Shown here piece after piece: positions 12,058 to 24,217 of a stretch of DNA of 64,000 bases; the first letter of the stretch is position 1; each line of letters starts with the position of its first letter. This stretch comes from Homarus americanus. Its lineage: Eukaryota; Arthropoda; Malacostraca; Decapoda; Nephropidae. Location of the stretch: positions 263,501 through 327,500 of the forward strand of contig NW_024724309.1 in NCBI RefSeq assembly GCF_018991925.1. The letters run 5' to 3'. The position numbers and the translations under genes are program-made. Under the pieces are notes generated by a model, which had not been told where the DNA came from, searched no databases, and worked only from the letters and a program-made list of their open reading frames with translations.

Positions 12058-12141
12058 TCCCTCACCCTAGAAGAAACGTCCCTCACCCTAGAAGTAACGT
12101 CCCTCACCCTAGAAGTAACGTCCCTCACCCTAGAAGTAACA
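12058..12141. repeat. 21-bp minisatellite
   Basis: Four near-perfect copies of CCCTCACCCTAGAAGTAACG plus T; the first has GAAG.AAACG. Confidence 0.93.
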
Positions 12142-12453
12142 CACCCTAGATATACCTCACCTTGGGAGTGCCAAATGTCACCCCACAGTAGGCAAGATCC
12201 CCCGTCTAAGTGGGTTTCGCCATTTCGTGAGAGCCAACACATAGGTCAGGCGGACAGAGAGACCAACTCACACGTCTGCTATCTTCCTCCACGACTGTGT
12301 GTATCCCTCTGTGTCCAAGACTCAGCTGACAAGACCACATTTGTATGTATGACTCGGTAAATATGTAGATCAAATATGAATTACCTTTCTGATGCATGTG
12401 TCGATAAACAACAAAGTTTGAGAGGTGTGCACTTCTAAAAATGTATATAAATA

Positions 12454-12497
12454 ATGTGTGTGTGTGTGTGTGTGAGTGTGTGTGTGTGTGTGTGAGT
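12454..12497. repeat. (GT)n with GAGT interruptions
   Basis: Two GT runs separated by GAGTGT. Confidence 0.92.
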
Positions 12498-12723
12498 GGC
12501 CACCATAGTAATGAATGACCAGGCTTAAACCAGAGAGTGTACCGTAGCGTTAAATCGGCCATTGATTGTATCTATAGTAGCGGAGATATAACAACCGGTG
12601 TTTAAATACTTCAGGCTTTATCCGTAATGACTATAGCAGATAACGCATCATGATGTTAATAATTCCTGAGGTGTTATAGTGTAATTCGGTTATGTGTTTG
12701 AGTTAAATATATTGCAGAGTAAA

Positions 12724-12820
12724 ATTCAGATTACGGATACTCGGATTACGGATATTACACCATGAAACTAATACGCTAAACCATGAAAATACGGATAAAT
12801 TCGGATTACGGATACCAACT
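12724..12820. repeat. TCGGATTACGGATA short repeat
   Basis: Three to four copies of TCGGATTACGGATA dispersed over 95 bp, with CCATGAAA repeated between them. Confidence 0.6.
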
Positions 12821-12981
12821 AAATGGTTCAGACTCACTAATACATCAACACGGTTTATCTGAGTTATTCCTTATCTTCTACCATCAATCCATTGGTTATA
12901 TCATCCACACTATTACCACGCTCGGCCATATACGGTACACGTTTCCGCTCTAGTAAATGGATTTAGTCCGTCTTTGTTGCG

Positions 12982-12984
<3 letters not shown>

Positions 12985-13037
<53 letters not shown>
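12985..13037. repeat. (AG)n microsatellite
   Basis: Uninterrupted AG run. Confidence 0.97.
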
Positions 13038-13039
<2 letters not shown>

Positions 13040-13421
13040 ACTAAGGAAACTAACACCATTCTCACTAATCTCTCTTTCTCGAGATTTTTCCCCCGTCATT
13101 GTTGTCCTGCCACGCCTCCCTACCTCCTAGAATTATCCCCCATGCGTGTCATAATTTAGCAGCAGGTAAAAGCGTTGAGACGAGAGCTCCATCCTGTAAT
13201 TTCAGAGGGTGAGTGGGAGGATATATACCAGTAATGGATACGAGCTTTGGAATTATTGTAATATTGCGTGTCATCGCCTCAGAGCGACTTCCGGGAGATG
13301 TGTTGATGATGATAGAGAGGGAAGAGGTGAATTTGTCATCTAAGGTCAGGAAGTGAAGGTTGGTGTCCATAGAGGCGTAGAAAAGAGATTGAGATTGAAC
13401 TGGACCCTGAGAGGAGGAAAG

Positions 13422-13440
13422 TAGGTTAGGTTAGGTTAGG
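13422..13440. repeat. TTAGG telomere-like block
   Basis: Three to four TTAGG units in G-strand orientation. Confidence 0.85.
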
Positions 13441-13805
13441 AAAAACATAAGAGTAAGGGAAACATAATAACAGTGGAGAAGACAAAGAGGAAACATCGAT
13501 TAACTAAACATAATAAAACAGATTTTGACTTTTCAACTCAAGGTAAACGAAACATATAGTAAGTTCTAACACGTGACGTTGAATAAACTATATAAAACTA
13601 TCATCAGTGAAGGTCAGAATGCAGGTACACAAGTGAAAGCTTGCCAGGTATCATTTCCATAATCGTATCATTGAGGGTTTGAGGTAAACGTCAGGCGCTG
13701 ATGATTGCTCGTGCTGGCGTAGTTATCACAGTTCGAGTGTAAATTTCAGCAAGATCAGAACTACACGGGAGGTGGGTATGAGAACTACCGACACAGGGTA
13801 AAGAA

Positions 13806-13858
<53 letters not shown>
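13806..13858. repeat. (GT)n microsatellite
   Basis: Uninterrupted run of about 26 GT dinucleotides. Confidence 0.97.
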
Positions 13859-13861
<3 letters not shown>

Positions 13862-14116
13862 TACTTGACTATGGATTGCTGTCAGCACCCCGTCTCACAG
13901 CCACGACCCATGCCGTATACTGCTTCATCCTATTCTTACCGATCCAGCCTATCCAACCTCACCCCTATCTATCCTCTGTCCTGTTCCGTCTGTCCTTACA
14001 CCTTAACCCACCAAGCCCCGTCCCGTCTCGCTTTATCTCGTCCCATCCTGTATTTAACCATCCCATTTTGCCCATCCCTGTACTATCCTACTTTATCACC
14101 ATCCCATCCCATACCA

Positions 14117-14213
14117 CCCAGCGCCCCCTCCCATCCCATCACCCAGCGCCCCCTCCCATCACCCAGCGCCCCCTCCCATCACCCAGCGCCCCCTCCCATC
14201 ACCCAGCTCCACC
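14117..14213. repeat. 20-bp C-rich minisatellite
   Basis: Five copies of CCCAGCGCCCCCTCCCATCA, the first with a 5-bp insertion and the last diverged. The surrounding 13920-14460 is C/T-rich. Confidence 0.9.
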
Positions 14214-15141
14214 TCACACCACACTCCCGGCGGTCGCTTCATCACCAAATGTTTGTTGACATCCGATCACCCATAGTAACTGCTGCCCCTCTCAAAAGCT
14301 CCCTCAATATGACTCCATTCTCCAACCCCTTAGGCTATGAAACACCTCCTAATTACACCTTGCTAAATAAACCTCCCTCTTTTATGCGTCCCTTCACTCT
14401 CCCCTCAGTGGACATTATCCCTCCTGGCCGCCCCTCACCCCATCACTCTCAATAGACACCTCCCCTCTCGTATTTTCTGCTCTGGGTTGGGTGATTCTTC
14501 CGTTCTTTGGCCACGGGGTGAGTCTCCTTTCGTTTGTATCTCCCCAATTTTTCCCATATATCTCTCAATTGCTCCCCTGTATCTCTTCATTATCTTTCAA
14601 TTGCTCTCCTGTATCTCATCGGCTTCTCTCAATTCCTCACTTGTCACTAGTATCTGCCTCTCTTCTCTATAATAAACACCTCCCATAAGTATCTCTCACG
14701 TGTCTCTCTCATGTATACACGAAGTATCTATTATCTCTAGCGTCTATCTCCCCCTTCTCCCTCTATCTCCCCCTTCTACCCTCTCCCCTTTCTCCCTCCT
14801 CTATCTCCCAATAACATCATCTCTACTCTTATCTCTCACTGTGGACATCAGTTGGTGAATCGATTCGTGTCTCTCTTCTCCATATCTCTCAATCCATCTT
14901 CTCATACCGCCTCTCTTACACATGTCTGCACTCCACCCAGCCAGCAGTCAGCCCCCCCAGCCCCCAGTCCCTTCCCTATGTATCTAATCACCTTCTAATA
15001 CATCATTATCTCTACCTGTTGTCCATCATCATCATTCCCTACCTACGTTTTCTTTATTCATTTCTTATTATTATTTACCGGTCGTCTGTTTGTCTTGTCT
15101 TCGCCCTTAGTTCTCCTTTTAGCTCCATCTCTTCCTTCCTC

Positions 15142-15144
<3 letters not shown>

Positions 15145-15208
<64 letters not shown>
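15145..15208. repeat. (GT)n microsatellite
   Basis: Uninterrupted run of 32 GT dinucleotides. Confidence 0.98.
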
Positions 15209-15209
<1 letters not shown>

Positions 15210-15489
15210 ATATTACACTCTCTTCTCATTTCTTCCTCCCTCCTTTTTATCCTACACCCCATCCCTATAAATTCTCGGGGGGTTGGACGAGGAGCTATTT
15301 CCCATTTCCCCATCACACGCCATCTTCATCTTTCCTCACCCCTCTCTCTCTCTCTCTCTTTTCTCTTTCTTTCTTCCCTCTATATCCCAATTTCACTGTG
15401 TCGGAAAATACCTCCCCCTTTTCCGTTCAGTCAATATCTTTGTGGCTGAAAAGTAAAATATGAACCCTTGGTTAAACTAACCCCCCCCA

Positions 15490-15790
15490 CCCACCACCCC
15501 AACAGCATCACCTTTTTCCTCCTCCGCCTTCTCCTCCTCCTCGTTTTTCGTCTCTTCTTCCTCTTCCTTCGACTCCCCCCCCCTCCTCCTCCTCTTCCTC
15601 CATCGCCTCTTCTTCTTCATCCTTCGCCTCTCCCTCCTCTTCCTTCAACTCTTTTACCTCATCGTTGTCTTTCTTCACCTCCTCCTTTTTCTCCTTCGCC
15701 TCATCTATTCCTTCACTTCCTCCTCCTATTCTTCCAGCTCCTTCGCCTCCTCCTTCTTTTCCTACGGGTACTTAGTCTCCCATTCCCCTT
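15490..15790. repeat. Pyrimidine (CTC/CTT) tract
   Basis: CCTCCTCCT and CTTCTTC repetition over 300 bp; the plus open frame here is compositional. Confidence 0.8.
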
Positions 15791-15898
15791 CCATCTATTC
15801 CACCATACATGAAAAAAAGGTCCAGCTATACAAGACAACAATGTTAGTATGTTTACAAGTCTCAATTTTTTCCTTTTTGGAATATAGGGATGGTTCTA

Positions 15899-16131
15899 TG
15901 GTGAGGGGAGGGAGGGGAGGGAGGGGAGGGAGGAAGGGAGGGAGAAAAGGACAAGGGGAGGAAGAGGAGGAGGAGCAGGGGAAGGAGGGGTGAGGAGGAA
16001 GGAGGAGGATGAGGAGCAGAAGCAGGGGAAGGAGGAGGAGCAGGGGGAAGGAGGAAGAGCAGGGGAAGGAGGAAAAGCAGGGGAAGGAGGAGGAGAAAGA
16101 GTGTTTGGGTAAAATATCGATAAACATAAAG

Positions 16132-16163
<32 letters not shown>
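15899..16163. repeat. Purine tract with AGGAGCAGGGGAAGG units and (CT)n
   Basis: GAGGGGAGG repeats, then five to six copies of AGGAGCAGGGGAAGG (15965-16085), then a (CT)n run at 16136-16162. Confidence 0.82.
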
Positions 16164-16166
<3 letters not shown>

Positions 16167-16189
16167 GTAGTTCCGCAGAAAAAATGAAT

Positions 16190-16640
16190 AAAAATGAATC
16201 AAAAAAAGAATAAATACCAGGAATAAAAATAAAGAAGAAGAGGAAACTACGATCAAAGGAGGAAAATAAAGTAAAAGGGAAATTAAAAGAAAAAAAGCGA
16301 AAACAAGAGAAAATTAAAGAAGAGATAGACCAGAAAAAATGAAAAGGTAGGAAAAAGAAGTAAAAACATAAACAAAATGCAAGAAAGGGAAGGAAAAAGG
16401 AAGGAAATGAGTAAGAAAATAAAGACAAAAATAACAATAAACAGAAAGATGGTAAAATAAATACACAAGAATAAGAAAAAATATAGAAAAAATAAATAAA
16501 TAAAAAAAAATAAGAAAAATATAAAAATAAAAAATCACCAGAAAAGGAAAAGAAAATATGAAGAGCAAAAAAGAAAAAGGAAAAATCGAGAGGAAAAAAA
16601 ATAAAAAAAAACATATATATAGAGAGAGAGAGAGATAGAG
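16190..16640. repeat. A-rich polypurine tract
   Basis: About 450 bp of AAAAAG/AAAATAA sequence with almost no C or T beyond isolated T, ending in GAGAGATA. The phenylalanine-rich minus frames are artefacts. Confidence 0.85.
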
Positions 16641-16835
16641 GCGAGGCAACATAGATCCTGGAGCACAATCCTGGACTGTATGAATGATGGTGGAGGGAGG
16701 AGGAGGAGGAGGAAAACTTTTGAATTACAAGACTCGGAAAGAAAAGTTACAACATTTCTTGATATCTTCGGATTTTACATTCATCATACCAGAACAACTT
16801 TGAAAAATGTCTTGGCTGATCCTTATCTTTTTCAT

Positions 16836-16860
16836 GTGTGTGTGTGTGTGTGTGTGTGTC
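16836..16860. repeat. (GT)n microsatellite
   Basis: About 12 GT dinucleotides. Confidence 0.9.
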
Positions 16861-17814
16861 TTTCTAGTCATCTCTCTCTATCTCTTTCACTTACAATAGA
16901 CTCTTACCTCAACTAACCTCCTTCCCTTCCTTCCCTTCCTTCCTTTTCCTCCCTCCATCCCACACAATCTCGCCCTTCATTCCTCACCCTACACACACAC
17001 ACGCACCCCCTCCCCACCCAAACCCATTACACCACGACACTAATCTGGCCACAATATACAAGAAACCCCATAAAAGTTGCGTCCTACCCCACAACGACCC
17101 CATTACAACAACACCCATACATCGAGGCTACCTTGGTCAACCTCCGGAGCCCCATTGTTGCATCTCTTTGTAAAGGTCCCACTCGGATGGCTTCAAGACA
17201 TTAAAACTCGAGTACTGTCTACCCTTGAGGCCGACCACGACAAATGCATGTAGACAGTGCAGTATAGAGAATAGGGTGGGGGGGGGGGAGGGAATAGGAA
17301 GGAGAGAGAACAGCTGAGGGATGATAATAGAGTTAATTGGACGAATAGGTGGTGGGAGTGGGAGTCTAGAGAACATTAGGGGTGAGGGAGGAAAGGATGA
17401 GGGAAGGAAAGGGAGGAACCTATTGTCATTGGGTCCAGCTGATTGGTCTATTATACTTGTCCCTGAGTGTATAGGTCTTAATAGGAAATAGGATTTTATA
17501 ATGGGGGTAAAATAAGATAAAATTGAGGATTGATTCTTGTTTCTGTATATTAGTGAAGCTGAGGATTAATGTCTTAGTAAACTGAGTGGAAGTGAGTGAA
17601 GAAAAGACCAGGTGGTGAAATAGGATCACAATGACCGAGGTTCTTAAAATAGGACATACTGTATTAAATAGGAACCAGCTCTTGTAATTGTGAAAAGAAA
17701 AAAAAATCAAATCCAAAATAAGAAAGTCAAGAAAAATAATTAAGTATTTCTAAGTTTATATTAAAGGAATCATAGGTAAGGTTCAAAGTTCACACATAAG
17801 TTTATTACGGAACT

Positions 17815-17840
17815 TGTGTGTGTGTGTGTGTGTGTGTGTG
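17815..17840. repeat. (GT)n microsatellite
   Basis: About 13 GT dinucleotides. Confidence 0.9.
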
Positions 17841-18341
17841 AACGAGACCATTATAGTATATCTATGGTACAAATATGCTCAGGTATATTTGTACTACCAT
17901 TATAATTACCTTCACACTACATTGACCAATCATGAGAAAATTTATATCTAACCTTAAGCTAAATCAAGTAATTACCTCATAAATACTTAATTAGACAGTC
18001 TGTTAATCATAGCTAATTACCATATACATCCAACCATCACGACTTCGGTAAATTACCCTTATAGCTCGTTACCCCCTCCCCCCCCCCTCCTTCTCCTCCT
18101 GCCCCTTGTCCAAATAATCAATAAACAGCCTTAACTACCCTAGCGATCAATGCCCCTCTAAACAAGGCCTCTTTAGGCTTAGTTGTTGATTGACTGGAAG
18201 GCCAATTACCCATTACCTGGCCGTATGACAGTCCAGATGTTACCCATAATTAAGTGTGTCAGAACCTGTGTGTTTTATGGTAGTGGTTATGGTTATGTAA
18301 CATATGTGTGTGTGTGATGTTAATTAATGCACCTTTACTAT

Positions 18342-18453
18342 ACACACACACACACATACATATACACATACAAATACTCACATACATGCGTACACACATA
18401 CACATATAGACAAACACAAGCACACAAATACTCACACATATGCAAATACGAGA

Positions 18454-18511
<58 letters not shown>
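18342..18511. repeat. CA-rich tract ending in (AC)n
   Basis: Imperfect ACATACACA sequence, then a pure AC run at 18456-18511. Confidence 0.93.
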
Positions 18512-18513
<2 letters not shown>

Positions 18514-18867
18514 TTATAGTCTAAATAACAAATTACACATAATCTATTTTACAACCGCATGTAACGTTTTTAACAGAAAAAACAACAACAAAAAACAACA
18601 CCAACAACGCACATCCCATCAAAAAGATAATCGGATAAAAAACCGGCTTTTAATTTAATTGTTTATTTATATTTCATATTTCAGAGTATAATATCCGGCC
18701 AAACATTTACAGCCTCATAATAAACAAAACATCAGGATGAAATATTAACTCTCTCTCTCCCACCACTGTGATGACTGGCGGGGCGAGTGCCGAGTAACAT
18801 CACCTGGCGATTCAAACTACCCGTAATTTCACATGTTAATTGGTTACGATAAACAGAAACGTATGGG

Positions 18868-18922
18868 AGAGTCCAAGGAAGACCAAGGGAAGACCAAGAA
18901 AGACCAAGAAAGTCCAAGGAAG
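18868..18922. repeat. ~10-bp AAGACCAAGA repeat
   Basis: Five imperfect copies of GAAGACCAAG and GAAAGTCCAA. Confidence 0.75.
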
Positions 18923-19092
18923 ATGTAAAGGCTTATTTGAGTTAATTTCTAAGTAAAAAATATATATCTATTATCTAAATGCATGAAAATACCAAACTTT
19001 TAAATATTTCTATGGAAACTTAGTAAAAAAAATTCAAGTGATAAAAACGTCTCTATTGGTATATAAATTTAAAATAACAGATATAAGACTTG

Positions 19093-19307
19093 TTCACTAT
19101 ATCATGCTTTACTATATAATTCTTCACTATATCATGCTTCACTATATCATGCTTCCCTATATCATGTTTCACTATATCACGCTTTACTATATCATGTTGC
19201 ACTATATCATGTTTCACTATATCATGCTTCACTATATCATGCTTTACTGTATCATGTTGCACTATATCATGCTTCACTATATCATGCTTCACTATATCAT
19301 GTTCCAC
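19093..19307. repeat. 15-bp minisatellite
   Basis: About 14 copies of TTCACTATATCATGC with third-position-like substitutions. Because the period is a multiple of three, both strands give pentapeptide frames (YIMLH on plus, HDIVK on minus). The frame is read without start or splice context. Confidence 0.93.
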
Positions 19308-19547
19308 TTTCCAGGGAGACTGATTACAGGGGTAGGGTAGGAGGGAGGCGTGGATGTCTCTCTCTGGTCGTCATCAAGGAGTCTGGTACACGGTATGGGA
19401 GGATAGAATCCCACTTTATGGAAGCTGGAACGTCCATAGACACGCCCCTAGACGAGCGTGTCCACATGTGCCCCGCCCACGTGATCAGGGAAATGGTGCG
19501 TAGCCTATTCAACCATCCCTGTCAGTGCTGCTAGGACACGCTATCAC

Positions 19548-19625
19548 TGGTGGTGGAGGTGGTGGTGATAGGTTAGTGGTGGTGAAGGTGGTAATGGTGG
19601 TGGTGGTCATAGGGGTGAAAGTGGT
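19548..19625. repeat. Degenerate (GGT)n tract
   Basis: GGTGGTGGAGGTGGTGG and related imperfect triplets. Confidence 0.8.
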
Positions 19626-20167
19626 GCTAATACTGTGGTCAAGATGATACAACACTCTAACTTATTTCCCATTAACACCACAACACAACTTGCCTCCTCA
19701 ACACCTTTTTTTCCCTCTTTTTATCACTTAAAGGTAAAATTAAAATCCACCCACGTATTTTTTTCCCGTAGTTTTAAAATTCTTGTTTCCTACGTAGCTA
19801 CTTTTTTTTCAATGCTCTTCAAGGTAAAGCCACCGCCATACTGTGTACTCTTCTTCATTGCTACTTGATGCCTTTACTCCCGTGCTACGTTCCTGCCAGT
19901 ATTTTTAAATTCGAGGTTTCTAATTAAAATGCTACTTATCTCCACTACTTTCAAACCTGCAATGTCTAATTAAAATGCTACTTTTCCGGCTACTTAAAAG
20001 TGATGTTTTGGATTCCACATGCTACTTTTTCCCTTATCTCGTCGATGCTTAATATACCTAATCAACATGCTACTTTTCCTCAGTACTGTTAAACCAGGCG
20101 TTGCTACTCACTGCTTTAATGTTTTTGTTTTCCATTATTCTTAAAGTTGATATTGCGGTGTATATAG

Positions 20168-20205
<38 letters not shown>
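20168..20205. repeat. (CT)n microsatellite
   Basis: Uninterrupted CT run. Confidence 0.95.
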
Positions 20206-20209
<4 letters not shown>

Positions 20210-20453
20210 TCATGTTCCATAACCCTTCCCCTTCAACTTAGACAATCCAGACACTCATTTCCTTCTCCCCTTCTCCCCTCCTTCTCTCCTCTCCTCTCCT
20301 CTCCTCATCTTCCCAACACTCAATTACATCTCCACCTTTGTCTCTGTAATCTCCCCCTCGTGTTCCACTCTCCACCTGTCATGTCAATCATCACCTTGAC
20401 ACATTCTCTTAATCCAAGACCTTCTGTTATTTTCATTCCCCTCTCTTTTATCA

Positions 20454-20454
<1 letters not shown>

Positions 20455-20493
<39 letters not shown>
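20455..20493. repeat. (CT)n microsatellite
   Basis: Uninterrupted CT run. Confidence 0.95.
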
Positions 20494-20496
<3 letters not shown>

Positions 20497-21296
20497 CCTT
20501 TCATATCGCTTTAAAATGTCAGATTGTCACCATCAAATCTCCGTGATATTCTGTTAGTTCTGTGTAAATTCATCTATATAATCCATTACACTCTGGATCT
20601 CATCTGTTGTATTCCTTGTTATTTTAGCTCACAGGTGTTCACTTATCAACACTGTCTTTATTACAGGTGTCTTTGGTATTTCTTTCTTATAAACATTTCA
20701 TCAATGTTATGAAAATGTTTAATTGTGTCACTGTGTCATCTTATAAATCGTTCAAACTCCTAATGACCTCATCACCTGTAAGTTTTAATTACCTGGAGAC
20801 ATAGGAGTACACTTATGAACGTTGTCCTCACGCTAAAGTTCTCATAACATTAATATAACCACCCGCTAACTAGACGTGAATATAAATACTTTAATCCAGG
20901 GATGTACACTAATAAGCGCTGCCGCCGACCTTGTATATAAATATTTACTCCAGGTGTACAGTGGTAAGCGGCGGCCTTCACACCAGCGTCCTCAGTAAGC
21001 GAGTCCCACTGTACGGGCCTAAGTCAAGGTACCTCATTTAACGTGTCTTTGATTCTGCCGACGTTTGTGAACGCTCGACGCACCGGCAATAAATCCTGCT
21101 TTCATCCTGGTGATTAGCGTGTCACTTGTGAAATATTAAACTCTAGTCACGCTTTTTTACATCCCGCTTATTCTAAAGGTTTCTCTCACCAATATGCCAT
21201 CGATTATAAAATAGTAAATCCATGTAGAAAAAAACACCCACTTTCTTCTCACCGAAAAAATACATTAAATAAGGAGACCTTTAGTGGCCATAAAAT

Positions 21297-21385
21297 AAAG
21301 GGGGCCAGCTGAGTGGTGTAGGAACAAGGGAGGCCTTTACCCTGGCAAACCATCCAGCCAGGGTTTACGATTCGGTAAGCTGAGC
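21297..21385 (+). mobile_element. Possible degenerate tRNA-like SINE
   Basis: The sequence CCAGCTGAGTGGTG resembles an A box and GGGTTTACGATTC, about 55 bp later, a degraded B box. Spacing is acceptable for a tRNA-derived SINE but the B box lacks the invariant TTCGA. Low confidence. Confidence 0.25.
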
Positions 21386-21669
21386 GCTAGTCATTTTTTT
21401 CCTACAGTGAAGTACCTGTTAGGGGACCAATTTTCGGTGGCCTATGGTGGCAATTTACGGTAAAATTACGTATTAGTGGCTCTAATGGGCCGGGCGGTGC
21501 CGCAGAGTGCCACTGTTGCTGATAATTAGGGCGTCAAGTGTCTCGCCTGATGCCACCGGGGATATATCACTTTTATGTGGCAGGAACTCAATGATATAAC
21601 TAAAGGGATCACTTGAAGAATAGACACCCCAGCATATTTAACAACATGATTCAGCACCCAACAGTAATC

Positions 21670-21825
21670 AAACCTAACCTAACCTAACCTAGAGGCAACC
21701 CAATCTAACCTAAACCTCTCAAACCTAATCCAACCTAATCTATATCAACGTTACCTAACCTAACTTAATTAAACCTAACTAAACCTAACTTAATTAAACC
21801 TAACTAATCCTAACCTAACCCCCAC
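21670..21825. repeat. CCTAA telomere-like degenerate block
   Basis: About 25 AACCT-type pentamers with AATTA and AATCC variants over 155 bp. Confidence 0.85.
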
Positions 21826-22048
21826 AGGTAGCGTTAGAGTAGTCCTTATATATAACACAGAATAATAAAATATAAAAAAGTGCGTTGAAAGTGTGTCTTA
21901 AAGTCAACTTACAGTATAGTGTTAACGAGAAGCACTTGAGTTACTGAGAAGTGCTAAGGTGAGTGATTTATCTTGTTAGTTTAGTGGAGTACCTTAAGTG
22001 CCGAAGGAAGGTTTAAAGTGGTACTAAAAATGAATTACAAGACCGTGC

Positions 22049-22410
22049 CCCCCCCCACCTGCCACCAAACACCATTACCACCACTACCCCTACCACCACT
22101 ACTACACCCATTACCACCACCCCTACTACCACTACCATAACCCTCACTGTTACTAACATTACCCCTACCACCATTATCACTATTACTACCACCACTCCTG
22201 CACCCATCACTACCACTACCACCACCCCTACTACCACTACCACCACCCCTTCTACAACTAAAACTACCACTACCATCATTATCATTACTACCCCTACCAT
22301 CACTGCCACCACCCCTACTATCACCTAGGACTATTTACCTCCCCGGCATGGCACTGCTACCACCATCAACCACTATCACACCACCACCACCACCACCACC
22401 ATCACTTACT
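22049..22410. repeat. Degenerate ACC/ACT tract
   Basis: ACCACTACCACCACCCCTACT-type imperfect repetition; its minus frame is a valine/glycine artefact. Confidence 0.85.
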
Positions 22411-22831
22411 ATATGCAGTACACTTCGCTTTACATATTCTTAACTGCCTTTTAAAAACATATACCCTCTTCTAACCACACACCTAATGGTCATTCGGATA
22501 TCCAAGCTAAACCATCGTATTCAAGATGTTGTAATCGTAGTCAAGAGGTTAAAACACACACACATCTTACGCCATCTCGAATACCTTCACATCCGGTCAC
22601 TCAACATCGCAACACTCACTTGAAATACTCCACTTACAGTCACTTTTCACACACACAGTCTCATAGTCTAGACACATTTTGCTTTTTATACTTGTTACCT
22701 ACTCCCAAATACTCCATTTAGATGTATCTTACAAATAAAGTGTCAAGTTCTGTTATTTATATACAGGTTCTTGATTTATAAATAGAGATATAGCGTTTAT
22801 TTTCCACCCCCTTCCGTCATACATACACCCC

Positions 22832-22903
22832 TCTAACCTAACCTAACCTAACCTAACCTAACCTAATCTAATCTAACTTATCACAACCTAACTTACCCTA
22901 ACC
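22832..22903. repeat. CCTAA telomere-like block
   Basis: Seven clean AACCT units followed by diverged AATCT and AACTT units. Confidence 0.88.
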
Positions 22904-23169
22904 ATTGGGATTAGGGATCACTGGGTATGAAGCCCAAGTCTAAGGGCTGGGTTAGACTGGCGTTTTTCGGGACTGGGCACCATGTGACCCACCCCTACGT
23001 GCTCTGTCGCCAGTCATTTTACCCAAGACGAGGGACATCACGTCTTCTACTCGCAAACATTAATAAAAATTACAAGATTTACTGAAAGAACAAAAGCAAA
23101 TCGGAGTCTGATAATGTTTCATACGATTTAAAGAAAAAAATATCTAAGGCCATTTTGAATGTATAAGAT

Positions 23170-23395
23170 ATCCTTGTTAATCCTGGGTCAAGAATGAACC
23201 CCTTCTAAAATGAATCAGTGCTGCCCTTCTTCATCCTAGGAATCAACCCGCCTTATGAAAGTTGTCCTTGTTCATCCTTGGAATAAAAGTCAATCTCCTC
23301 CAGATGAACAAATGATGTCCTTGTTCATCCAAGACATAAAGTCAACCTCCTCAATATGAACGAAAGTAGTCCTTGTTCATCCTAGGGAAAATAAT
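23170..23395. repeat. ~55-bp degenerate minisatellite
   Basis: Four to five copies marked by GTCCTTGTTCATCC, then a CCTAGGAATAAA-like segment, then CAACCTCCT and ATGAA. Confidence 0.75.
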
Positions 23396-23507
23396 CATCT
23401 CCCTTCCCCCTTATGCATGTTGTGGGACAGTTCCCTCATCCACGACCTTCTCTAACGCTAGGATATACAACGACTCTTCACCTCACGCTCGGTATATTGT
23501 GTCTTAG

Positions 23508-23742
23508 ATATGAACTCCGTCCTGGTGTGTGCGAGTCTCTTGTTACGCCCATTTAAGCTCGTACGGAGGGTTGTTAGAAGGCTCAGTATCCCACGAGAGG
23601 CAGAGAGCTGTTGGCATCTTGTGCTTTCCGGAGTTGCTGCTGGATTTCCCCTCTGTACTTGGTTATCAGAGCCGAGATTACAGTGCCCCCCAGAGGCTCT
23701 TGCGTCCCGTTTTCTTTGTCAGGTTTATGCGAGTATAAATTT
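23508..23742 (+). CDS. Possible exon on the plus strand, function unknown
   Basis: An open plus frame runs from an AG (23506-23507, after TGTGTCTT) to a GTGAGG donor-like site at 23743. It contains an ATG at 23510 and reads about 77 residues with balanced codon use and no simple repeats, unlike most frames here. It has hydrophobic and basic patches: SVLVCASLLL, then a basic run RRVVRRL, then a Gly/Ala-rich hydrophobic stretch near SGVAAGFPL. The pattern loosely recalls the membrane segments of TMEM135-type proteins, but this is impression only. The acceptor tract is weak (TTGTGTCTTAG) and the stop TGA overlaps the donor. It may be a nested gene's exon, an old transposon piece, or chance. Confidence 0.22.
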
Positions 23743-24171
23743 GTGAGGCCTTTGTCGGTGTAGCTGCTTTGCGGTGGTGAGTTGAGGCCGAGTATTGTTT
23801 TCTTTATCACCTTGTTTATTTGTTTACTTGTTTATTTGTTTATGCCTACGAGTGACACTCCTTAACCCTAATTTATATCTGGATATTTTTTTATTTTTAT
23901 TTTTGGGGGTATAATTTCTTCCTCCTCATACACACTGTCCACAATATGAGCGAATAACAAAGTACTTGACATCAAGTTGTTACTTGAGGGTGTCTAGCCC
24001 TCACCATGAGTCGAGCCTCACCGCGTGTTTAATTTATTCTTTAAATCTTCCCCGCCTCACTTTATATGATAATATAATGAGGATATTACATGATAAATGA
24101 TGAGAAGGAAGGGAAAGGAAATGATGACACTGATGGTAATGATAGTGTTGTTGTTGTTGCTGCTGTTATTG

Positions 24172-24172
<1 letters not shown>

Positions 24173-24213
<41 letters not shown>
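24173..24213. repeat. (GT)n microsatellite
   Basis: GT run preceded by TTG/CTG triplets. Confidence 0.95.

Positions 24214-24217
<4 letters not shown>

Noticed and set aside
13808..14455. Plus open frames of 149-215 codons after a GT run
   Set aside because: Start codon lies in (GT)n and the body is C/T-rich sequence with a 20-bp minisatellite; no protein motif.
19324..19512. Minus frame of 62 codons in a GC-richer stretch
   Set aside because: No splice sites in register, no recognisable motif, and it overlaps the edge of the 15-bp array.
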